NCBI GenBank assembly: GCA_027295245.1
Contig: JAPULF010000155.1
Span: 1-6,784, forward strand
Direction: 5' to 3'
Length of the DNA stretch: 6,784 bases
Source of the DNA: Planctomycetota bacterium
Lineage (GTDB): Bacteria; Planctomycetota; Phycisphaerae; UBA1845; UTPLA1
The notes under the pieces are model-generated. The model made no database searches, was not told where the DNA came from, and saw nothing but the letters and a program-made list of their open reading frames with translations. The position numbers and the translations under genes are program-made. Positions within the stretch are counted from its first letter, which is position 1. Each line of letters starts with the position of its first letter. Positions 1 through 5,507 of the stretch are shown here, piece after piece.

Positions 1-701
1 ATCATCGTGTGCCGGCATCGCTCCAATTCATCGGGCGGCCGCGGGTCGGTGCCGCGCAGGGCCTTGATCTTCAACATCGTGCCGTAGGCCCGCTTGGCCT
101 CGTCGGGTTTGTCCAGAAGGTTCGCCGCCCCCTTGAGCGAATTGAATCCAGCCCAGTGGAGCGGATCGAGCCGGACGCACTCCTTGAACTGTTCGTAGGC
201 ATCTTGATTCCGACCGGCATCCTTGTACGCATTGCCGAGTTGCCACCGGACATTCGCGATTTCCGAATCCAGTTCGATGGCCCGCTCCAATGCCTTGACG
301 CGGGCGGGGATTTGCTCGGGTCCGGCGTAGAACAGGCACAGCCCAACCAAGTAGTGAGGGGCGGCGGAATCGGGTTCGGCGGACACGGCCGCGTTCAGAT
401 GGTCCAAAGACTCCTCGCGGCGCCCTTGAATCTTCATCAGCGCCAGCGCCAGATTAACGCGTGCCGCCGGCTCATCCGGATTGGCTTCCCACGCCAACTC
501 GAAGGCGGCCAAGGCCTTTTCGAAGTTCCGCGTCTCGAAATGGGCCTTGCCGATGTTCGTTTGGCTGATAAATGTCTCCATGATGACCGGCTTTTTTGAA
601 TCCGACGTGTCGCCGGATTCATCCTTGCAGCCCACGCCCAATACGAGCGCCAGGGAGATGACGGCCGTCCGACAACGGTAGAAACTCCTATCTTCGCTCA
701 A
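1..701 (-). CDS. TPR-repeat lipoprotein, C-terminus outside window
   Basis: This gene reads leftward and runs off the window edge with no stop, leaving 233 codons. The chosen start is TTG at 701-699. It has a GGAG Shine-Dalgarno six bases upstream (711-708) and gives a textbook N-terminus: Arg9 and Arg11, a hydrophobic stretch 12-24, and a lipobox-like LGVGC ending in Cys25. Residues just after Cys25 are acidic and polar, typical of an exported lipoprotein. Roughly four TPR units of about 34 residues follow (45-78, 79-112, 113-147, 148-181), plus the start of a fifth. Each shows the A/G-Y/F-A-P spacing; NP, EP and LDP mark the repeat ends. TPR arrays are protein-protein scaffolds, so the partner is unknown. 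Gly at lipobox position -3 is less usual than Leu. The only in-frame ATG (codon 41) would delete the signal peptide. TPR proteins sometimes carry further C-terminal domains; none can be seen here. Fold call firm, function unassigned. Confidence 0.87.
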   Translation of the reverse strand, partial: MSEDRSFYRCRTAVISLALVLGVGCKDESGDTSDSKKPVIMETFISQTNIGKAHFETRNFEKALAAFELAWEANPDEPAARVNLALALMKIQGRREESLDHLNAAVSAEPDSAAPHYLVGLCLFYAGPEQIPARVKALERAIELDSEIANVRWQLGNAYKDAGRNQDAYEQFKECVRLDPLHWAGFNSLKGAANLLDKPDEAKRAYGTMLKIKALRGTDPRPPDELERCRHTM

Positions 702-768
702 GACACTCTCCAACCCGGCCAAGACCCGCAGGCGTTCGATGACCAATAGCAACAACCGCCCTGTTCAT
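688..768 (-). other. Possible 26-codon upstream ORF overlapping the TPR gene start
   Basis: An ATG at 768-766, preceded closely by GGAGAGA, opens a 26-residue frame (begins MNRAVVAIGHRTP, ends LERR). It stops with TAG at 690-688, 11 codon-frame bases past the TTG start of the lipoprotein gene and in a different frame. Such an arrangement could couple translation to the TTG start. Nothing in the peptide itself looks functional, and a short open frame in GC-rich DNA is common by chance. Confidence 0.2.
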
Positions 769-924
769 TCTCTCCGAAACGCCCGGGCTGTCGAATCGCG
801 ATTGTAGTGCGTGACCGGCCTCGGACACGATCGACGCTGTGTGGCTCCCGGCGATGTTGTTTTCCTCGGCGCGGTATGATGAACGTCTGCGACCGTACCG
901 AACTCAAGGGCGTGATCCGACGGC
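702..924. promoter_or_regulatory. Divergent intergenic spacer with weak promoter-like hexamers
   Basis: This 223-bp spacer separates the leftward lipoprotein gene from the rightward exporter operon and must hold both 5' regions unless one is read through. On the plus strand, TATGAT at 875-880 matches the -10 consensus at five of six, but no good -35 lies 16-18 bases upstream. On the minus strand, TACAAT (806-801) matches five of six, again without a convincing -35. No RNA gene, long inverted repeat or other coding signal was found. Confidence 0.3.
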
Positions 925-2055
925 ATGTTCAAACTCGCTTGGTACAACTTGCTGCACGATCCGATCCGTCTGATTACGGCCGTCACCGGTGTCGTTCTGG
1001 CGGTCGTGCTCATGGTCGTGCAGGCGGCCATCTTCCTGGGAGCGATACGAAGTTCGTCGCTTCTCGTCCGCCAGGCCGACGCGGATCTGTGGCTCGTACC
1101 GGTCTCGACCACCAATGCCGACTTCTCCGCCCGAATACCGGAGCGACGTCGATACCAAGCCCTCGGTGTTGCGGGCGTCGAGCGGGCAGGGCGAATGGTC
1201 GTGGGATTCGCAAACTGGCGATTTCGGTCCGGACGGCAGGAATCCGTGATCGTCGTCGGCATCGAATCCGATCATCCCTGGCTGCCGCTCCCGATGGACC
1301 GGTTGTCGCGACTGGACCGGCTCGACGGCGTGGTGATGGACCAGCGCGAGAAATTTCGATTCGGAACGGCCGGCGACCCGCTCGCGATTGGAACGCGCGC
1401 CGAACTCGGCGGTCACGCCGTCGCCGTGGCAGGGTTCACAGAGGGGATGAATTCGTTTCCGATTACGCCGTACGTGTTCATGGCCCACAAACGGGCCGCC
1501 GATTGCGTCCGAATGCAGCCCGGCGAGACCGTCTTCGTCATGATCAAGTGCGCCCCCGGCGCCGATATCGGGGCCGTCCAACGCGAACTTCGACGGCGCA
1601 TTCCCGAGGTCGAAGTACTGACCCGCGACGAATTCGCCCGCAGAAGCTGGCACTATTGGGTCCTGGGCACCGGCATGGGCATGGCCCTCGGGCTTTCCGC
1701 GGCGCTGGCCCTGATTGTCGGCATGGTGGTCGTCGGGCAAACGATCTTCACCGGAGTCCTGACGAAGATCCGCGAGTACGGAACGCTCAAGGCCCTCGGT
1801 TTTTCGAATCGGTTCATCGGTGGATCGGTGGTCATACAATCGGCCATCGTCGGAACCGCGGGCTACGCCATCGGCCTGGTGGCGAGCGCGTTGGTGGTTC
1901 GGTATTGGGGCGAAGGCGGAACGGCGGTATCCATGTACGCCCCGGCCTGGATGTACCTGGCGCTCATTCCGTTGACCGCCGTGATGTGTACGGTCTCGAG
2001 TCTCGGGGCTGTCTGGCGCGCCTTGGTTCTGTCGCCGGCGGAGGTCTTTCGATGA
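925..2055 (+). CDS. DevC-like ABC exporter permease (FtsX/MacB family)
   Basis: This 376-residue inner-membrane permease has the four-helix FtsX/MacB layout. TM1 is near residues 16-40, a periplasmic domain spans about 42-244, and TM2-TM4 lie near 245-271, 302-325 and 341-363. A coupling helix after TM2 contains REYGTLKALGFSN (283-295), the family hallmark that contacts the ATPase. The opening MFKLAWYNLLHDPIRL and the ADLWLV segment (53-58) resemble DevC, the permease of the cyanobacterial heterocyst glycolipid exporter. Such type VII exporters use ATP-driven conformational change to push substrate from the periplasmic side through an adaptor and a TolC-like channel; they do not thread it through the permease. 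The ATG at 925 is the first in-frame start: an in-frame TGA lies at 913-915. Its Shine-Dalgarno is poor (AAGGG about 14 bases upstream). The next gene overlaps its stop. The substrate cannot be read from the sequence; a lipid or glycolipid is inferred from the family. Confidence 0.9.
   Translation: MFKLAWYNLLHDPIRLITAVTGVVLAVVLMVVQAAIFLGAIRSSSLLVRQADADLWLVPVSTTNADFSARIPERRRYQALGVAGVERAGRMVVGFANWRFRSGRQESVIVVGIESDHPWLPLPMDRLSRLDRLDGVVMDQREKFRFGTAGDPLAIGTRAELGGHAVAVAGFTEGMNSFPITPYVFMAHKRAADCVRMQPGETVFVMIKCAPGADIGAVQRELRRRIPEVEVLTRDEFARRSWHYWVLGTGMGMALGLSAALALIVGMVVVGQTIFTGVLTKIREYGTLKALGFSNRFIGGSVVIQSAIVGTAGYAIGLVASALVVRYWGEGGTAVSMYAPAWMYLALIPLTAVMCTVSSLGAVWRALVLSPAEVFR
2040..2045 (+). promoter_or_regulatory. 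Strong Shine-Dalgarno GGAGGT fixing the ATPase-adaptor start
   Basis: GGAGGT lies inside the last codons of the permease gene, six bases before the ATG at 2052. It decides the start of the fusion gene, whose reading frame happens to stay open far upstream through the permease gene. The ATG overlaps the permease stop as ATGA, which indicates translational coupling. Confidence 0.8.
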
Positions 2056-3914
2056 CCCACCGGGCAGAGCTGCGCGGCGTATGGAAGAGCTACGGCCGAG
2101 GCGATACGGCGTCGCGGGCGCTGTGCGACGTCAACGCCGTCTTTCACTCCGGCCAACTGACGCTGATCGTCGGCCCCTCGGGCAGCGGCAAGACCACGCT
2201 GCTCCAGATTCTCGGCATGCTGCTTCCGACCGACCGCGGCGAGGTCTTGCTCGACGGTGTCCGCGTAGATGCGCTGGACCCCGGCGACCAAGTCATCCGC
2301 CGACGCAACGACGTCTCCTTCGTATTTCAGGATTTCAACCTGATCGCCGCCTTGAGTGTCAAAGACAATGTCGGCTTGATTGCCGGCATGATGGAATTCG
2401 ATCGATCCCGAAGAAACGCCAGGGTCCGGCGCGCGGTCGACGCCGTCAATCTGTCGGACATGGCGGACAAACGCCCCGAGCAGTTGAGCGGCGGACAAAG
2501 GCAGCGCGTCGGGATTGCCAGGGCCCTGGCCAGTAACGGCTGGCTCGTCATGGCGGACGAACCCACCGCGGCGATCGATTGGGATTCCGCCGAGCCCATT
2601 GTCGCCGCGCTGGCCCGCCTGGCGCACGAGGACGGGCGCTGCGTTATCATCGTGTCCCACGATCCGAGGTTGGAACGATACGCCGACCGAATCATTCGGC
2701 TGCACGAGGGCATGGTGGCGGCAGACGAGCCGATCAACACGGCACGCAGGGAAAGCCCCCCCGAGGCGGACGCTGGCGATTCGCGCCCGCACCAGCGGGA
2801 AAAGCCCGATCGTGGCTCACCTTCAGGCGTACCGGCGTTTTGGCTCTTGATCGTCGTGTTGGCCGGAATCCTGATCGGATGGATGCTGCCGAGAACAACA
2901 CTGCTCGATTCCGCGAAACCGAGCACGGCGAACACGGGCGAAATAGATCAAGCGGGATATGAAGCACGATACGCGGACGTAGTCGCGGCGGCCCCGGCAG
3001 TCGTCGAACCGTGGAGCAAGCTGGTTGCCATCCACACGGAGCGCCCGGGGAGGATCACCGCGATAATGAAACGCGCCGGTGATTCGGTAAGCGTCGGTGA
3101 GAAACTGGTGCAGCTCGATGATCGCACCGCGCGTGCGGAGGTCGAACTGAAAACCGCCGCCCGGAAGCTGCGCGAAATGGAACTTGCCAGGCTGCATGCC
3201 TGGGATCGAAAGGAAGAACGCGGGCAGGCGGCCGCCCGGGTTGCGGCCGCCAAGGCCCGGTTGGATCGCGCCGAACGCGAGAAAGCTCGAATCGAAAAGC
3301 TCCGCGAGCGCGACGCAGGCACAGCCGACGAACTTGCCGCCGCACTCGAGGAAACGCGCATTGCCAAGGCCGCACACGATGAGGCTCTACAGCGACTGGC
3401 CGTTTCAGAGTCCGGCCCGACGAAAGAAGAAATCGCAGTCGCACAGGCCCTCGTGGACCAGGCTACGGCGGCGCTCGGATCCGCTCGGATCGAATTGGAC
3501 CTTCTTACCATCCGCAGTCCGCTCACCGGCCGGGTACTCTACCGACACGTGGAACCCGGTGAAGTCGTTGATCCGGAACATCCGGTGCCGATCCTGAGCG
3601 TTGGCCAAGTGGACCGCGTGCGACTTCGGGCCGAGGTCGATGAGGCCGACACCGGTCGGGTGTTCGTGGATCAGCGTGTGGAAGCGACGGCTCCGGCGTA
3701 TGGCGACCGCCGGTTTTCAGGTCGAGTCATCCACCTGGAATTGCTTATGGGGCGAAAGAACATCCGCACCGAACGACCCACCGAGCGGCTCGATTCGAAG
3801 GTACAGGAGGTAGTCATTGCGATGGACAGGACAGACATCGAGCTGCCGATCGGCCTTCAAATGACCGTTCGGTTCTTGCGGGACAAGGCCACCAGCAGGC
3901 CCCTGGGGCACTGA
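2052..3914 (+). CDS. ABC ATPase fused to HlyD/DevB-type membrane fusion protein
   Basis: A single 620-residue chain joins two parts normally made as separate proteins. Residues 1-220 form a complete DevA/MacB/LolD-class ATPase: Walker A GPSGSGKTT (41-49), Q-loop Gln93, signature LSGGQ (145-149), Walker B ending ADE (168-170), D-loop PTAAID (171-176) and switch His203. A polar, Pro-rich, positively charged linker (about 223-260) leads to one transmembrane helix (263-279). The rest is a periplasmic adaptor: a first half-lipoyl domain (about 324-358), a long alpha-helical hairpin with coiled coil (about 360-482), the second half-lipoyl (about 486-506, with RSPLTGRV) and a beta-barrel (about 519-610). 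The hairpin tip carries Arg413, Leu417 and Thr424 with the +4/+11 spacing of the TolC-docking RLS motif. N-in/C-out topology suits both halves. The frame is continuous, with no stop between the parts and no obvious adaptor start. The gene partners the preceding permease; no outer-membrane channel gene is in the window. Confidence 0.92.
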   Translation: MTHRAELRGVWKSYGRGDTASRALCDVNAVFHSGQLTLIVGPSGSGKTTLLQILGMLLPTDRGEVLLDGVRVDALDPGDQVIRRRNDVSFVFQDFNLIAALSVKDNVGLIAGMMEFDRSRRNARVRRAVDAVNLSDMADKRPEQLSGGQRQRVGIARALASNGWLVMADEPTAAIDWDSAEPIVAALARLAHEDGRCVIIVSHDPRLERYADRIIRLHEGMVAADEPINTARRESPPEADAGDSRPHQREKPDRGSPSGVPAFWLLIVVLAGILIGWMLPRTTLLDSAKPSTANTGEIDQAGYEARYADVVAAAPAVVEPWSKLVAIHTERPGRITAIMKRAGDSVSVGEKLVQLDDRTARAEVELKTAARKLREMELARLHAWDRKEERGQAAARVAAAKARLDRAEREKARIEKLRERDAGTADELAAALEETRIAKAAHDEALQRLAVSESGPTKEEIAVAQALVDQATAALGSARIELDLLTIRSPLTGRVLYRHVEPGEVVDPEHPVPILSVGQVDRVRLRAEVDEADTGRVFVDQRVEATAPAYGDRRFSGRVIHLELLMGRKNIRTERPTERLDSKVQEVVIAMDRTDIELPIGLQMTVRFLRDKATSRPLGH

Positions 3915-3973
3915 TTCCGCGATGTTTTCCCCACAAGGGGCGTGAATCCTGATCATTATCGCCGGATTTGCTG

Positions 3974-4004
3974 TCAGATTCCCCGGATAGTAGACGGACT
4001 CTGA
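3974..4004. repeat. Imperfect inverted repeat downstream of exporter operon
   Basis: Arms TCAGATTCC (3974-3982) and GGACTCTGA (3996-4004) pair at eight of nine positions around a 13-base loop. There is no following T-tract, so it is not a convincing intrinsic terminator. It lies about 25 bases upstream of the promoter for the next operon, so it could also be an operator. A smaller CCCC-ACAA-GGGG hairpin sits at 3929-3940, also without a T-tract. Confidence 0.3.
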
Positions 4005-4029
4005 TTGACCGGGCACCCTGTTTGACATA

Positions 4030-4058
4030 TTGATTTTGGGAGGCGGCAACGGTATAAG
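4030..4058 (+). promoter_or_regulatory. Sigma-70-type promoter for the DUF1702-ACP-KS operon
   Basis: TTGATT (4030-4035) and TATAAG (4053-4058) match the -35 and -10 consensus at four and five of six positions with an ideal 17-bp spacer. Transcription would start near 4065, giving a leader of about 90 bases before the ATG at 4154. The local sequence is noticeably AT-rich compared with its surroundings. It is the best promoter-like sequence seen in the window, and it implies that the biosynthetic operon can be transcribed independently of the exporter operon. Confidence 0.5.
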
Positions 4059-4060
4059 TA

Positions 4061-4081
4061 GGGATAGACGCGACCTATCTC
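4061..4081. repeat. Inverted repeat over predicted transcription start (operator or leader hairpin)
   Basis: GGGATAG (4061-4067) and CTATCTC (4075-4081) form a seven-pair stem, one pair being G-T, around a seven-base loop. It starts just after the predicted -10 box and covers the predicted start point near 4065. This position suits an operator for a dimeric repressor, or a hairpin at the 5' end of the leader RNA. No regulator gene is visible in the window. Confidence 0.35.
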
Positions 4082-4153
4082 ATGTTTTCATAGGAGCTTG
4101 CGACCGCGAGACTGGCCGGCAAGTTCTTTGCGCGTGTGCGTTGTGGGAAGGTA

Positions 4154-5236
4154 ATGCAAATCTTAATCATCGCTTTGGTTGCGGTAGTCGTCTTGGCAGG
4201 ACTGGTGTGGATTGCCCTGCCTTCGCTGATTGCCCGCTCGATTCGACCGGTCGATCCGGTGGCCCTCGAGTTTCGAGGGTCCGGCGACGACCTTCTCTTG
4301 GCCGAGCGGGTCGGCGAGGCGTTTCGGGCAGGCATACGCGCCCGGATGCTGCGCCCGCGCTCTTCCTGGTTGGCCAAGTGCGACGCCCACGAGCCGCATT
4401 GGCGTCCGTTCGCTTTTGAAGGGGCCGCCTTTGGGCATGGCGCCCTCGCGTCGTCGGGATTCGAACGATGGGATCGTTTGCAGGCGGACGTGATTTCACG
4501 CCGTCCTCGATACGTCTACCTGGCCCACGTGGGGGTCGGTTTCTGGTGGGCGTTTCGACACGGTCATCGCTTCGAAAAAATGTTGCCGATTCTGCAGGGG
4601 TACGATCCCCTGTATCGCTATCTTTGCGCCGACGGATACGGCTTCAAGTTCGGATTCTTCGATTTCATGCGGGACCGTTCGCGCGTAAGGCATCTACTCG
4701 AGCTTCCCGGCTATTTTCGTAACGCGGCGTTTCAGGGCGTCGGCCGAGGGCTGTACTTCGGATTCCTGGGCGACCGTGCCGGATTGTTCGAGGCCGTCGG
4801 CGAATTCGCGCCCGAGCATGATGCCGACCTGATTGCCGGCGCCGGGCTCGCCGCCGCGTTCGCCGAGACCGATCGTCCCCACCGGGCCGTCGATTTTGCA
4901 AGGTCCGTGCCCTTTGAATGGCGGCCGCATGCCCATCTGGGTTTGACGTTTGGATTCAAGGCCAGGGCATTGGCCGATCCTGATTATTTTGACGATTGTC
5001 TTTCCAAGCTGCGCACTCCGGCCGCTGCGGCCATCAGGCACGCGGTGGCGCTTTGCGATGATGTAGAGCAGGCGGTCCGCGATGACAAAGCGAAGGAAGG
5101 ATACCGACTTTGGCGGGAACGGCTGACCGATGTGATGGAAGCCGAGCGGGTCTGGGAGCCGGTCTACGCCTGCGCCCAGGAAGACTTGCGCGGAAGGGAA
5201 GGTGTTGTGGGTCATTCGACTGGAGAAGAGCCGTGA
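4154..5236 (+). CDS. DUF1702-like membrane-anchored protein
   Basis: This 360-residue protein starts with one hydrophobic helix (3-25) lacking a lipobox or clear signal-peptidase site, so it is probably membrane-anchored. The body resembles, by recall, the DUF1702 family (about 320-350 residues). Visible family-like blocks are FAFEGAAFG (86-94), YVYLAHVGVG (120-129), a DPLYRYL stretch (151-157), DGYGF (160-164), the GVGRGLYF block (195-202) and GAGLAAAFAE (229-238). DUF1702 proteins have no established biochemical role that I know; they recur beside polyketide or fatty-acid-type genes, including enediyne loci. Here the gene heads an operon with an acyl carrier protein and ketosynthases, which fits. 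I chose the ATG at 4154 because GGGAAGG lies immediately upstream; an in-frame GTG at 4136 would add six residues but has no ribosome site. Its TGA overlaps the next gene's GTG (GTGA). Family call moderately sure; function unknown. Confidence 0.75.
   Translation: MQILIIALVAVVVLAGLVWIALPSLIARSIRPVDPVALEFRGSGDDLLLAERVGEAFRAGIRARMLRPRSSWLAKCDAHEPHWRPFAFEGAAFGHGALASSGFERWDRLQADVISRRPRYVYLAHVGVGFWWAFRHGHRFEKMLPILQGYDPLYRYLCADGYGFKFGFFDFMRDRSRVRHLLELPGYFRNAAFQGVGRGLYFGFLGDRAGLFEAVGEFAPEHDADLIAGAGLAAAFAETDRPHRAVDFARSVPFEWRPHAHLGLTFGFKARALADPDYFDDCLSKLRTPAAAAIRHAVALCDDVEQAVRDDKAKEGYRLWRERLTDVMEAERVWEPVYACAQEDLRGREGVVGHSTGEEP
5222..5230 (+). promoter_or_regulatory. Shine-Dalgarno fixing the GTG start of the acyl carrier protein
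   Basis: GGAGAAGAG sits in the last codons of the preceding gene, with GGAG seven bases before the GTG at 5233. It supports the short 82-residue product over a longer in-frame start at 5110, which would add 41 residues encoded by the out-of-frame 3' end of the DUF1702-like gene. Confidence 0.65.
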
Positions 5237-5481
5237 TCGACATCGAAAGAGGCAAGAAAGAAGTGCTCGATTGGATTGCACAGGCCGTTCGCACGTCGGT
5301 CGACGAAATCGACTTGACCAAGCCATTGCCGGATGTCGGGCTGGATTCAAACGATGCCGTTCACCTCGTCTGTACCATCGAGGCTGTCTTGCGCACCGAA
5401 TTGCCCGAAGACGTCATGACCAAGGTGAAGACCGTCGGCGACATCCTGAGTCTCATGGACGAGTATACCCAAGCGGCATGA
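5233..5481 (+). CDS. Acyl carrier protein
   Basis: This small acidic protein of 82 residues has the length and helix pattern of a freestanding carrier protein. The modification site is GLDSND (36-41), with Ser39 as the predicted 4'-phosphopantetheine attachment residue. Helix II follows (DAVHLVCTIEAVL, 41-53). The C-terminal helix begins at the usual valine-glycine-aspartate (VGDILSLM, 69-76). The residue after the serine is Asn, where Leu, Met, Ile or Val is usual; this may mark a specialised carrier. It would hold the growing acyl or ketide chain for the ketosynthases encoded next. The gene overlaps its upstream neighbour as GTGA, and its own stop overlaps the ATG of a micro-ORF (5478) leading to the ketosynthase. 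It looks dedicated to this pathway: it is neither flanked by fabD/fabG nor canonical at the DSL motif. No phosphopantetheinyl transferase gene is visible here. Confidence 0.9.
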   Translation: MIDIERGKKEVLDWIAQAVRTSVDEIDLTKPLPDVGLDSNDAVHLVCTIEAVLRTELPEDVMTKVKTVGDILSLMDEYTQAA

Positions 5482-5507
5482 GCCGCCCTAGAAAACCACG
5501 CGCGTGA
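5478..5507 (+). other. Nine-codon micro-ORF bridging ACP and ketosynthase genes
   Basis: An ATG overlapping the carrier-protein stop (ATGA, 5478-5481) opens a frame encoding MSRPRKPRA. It ends in a TGA that overlaps the GTG start of the ketosynthase (GTGA, 5504-5507). The ketosynthase has no recognisable ribosome site of its own. Ribosomes finishing the carrier protein could re-initiate here and again at 5504. Whether the basic peptide has any role of its own is unknown. Confidence 0.35.

Noticed and set aside
9..599. 196-codon open frame on the plus strand
   Set aside because: It lies opposite the TPR lipoprotein gene, shows no recognisable domain, and the minus-strand frame has clear TPR periodicity plus a lipoprotein signal.
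807..2051. The ATPase-adaptor reading frame stays open upstream to at least 807, suggesting a much larger 1035-residue protein
   Set aside because: Upstream of 2052 this frame encodes an Arg/Gly-rich low-information sequence typical of a shadow frame, while the other frame encodes a clear DevC-type permease. A perfect GGAGGT Shine-Dalgarno marks the ATG at 2052.
3405..3608. Short antisense open frames opposite the adaptor, DUF1702-like and ketosynthase genes
   Set aside because: These follow from GC-rich codon use in the genuine plus-strand genes; they have no ribosome sites or recognisable domains.
3929..3940. CCCC-ACAA-GGGG hairpin as an intrinsic terminator of the exporter operon
   Set aside because: The stem is only four pairs and no T-tract follows on the plus strand; on the minus strand it is followed by A residues, not T.
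4022..4027. Perfect TTGACA as the -35 box
   Set aside because: It is 25 bp from TATAAG, too far for sigma-70. TTGATT at 4030-4035 has the ideal 17-bp spacing.
4136..4153. GTG at 4136 as the start of the DUF1702-like gene
   Set aside because: No Shine-Dalgarno precedes it, whereas GGGAAGG lies directly before the in-frame ATG at 4154, which also places the membrane helix at the very N-terminus.
5110..5232. Longer in-frame start for the acyl carrier protein
   Set aside because: The extra 41 residues come from the 3' end of the DUF1702-like gene in another frame and have no carrier-protein character. The GTG at 5233 has a good ribosome site and gives the normal ACP length.
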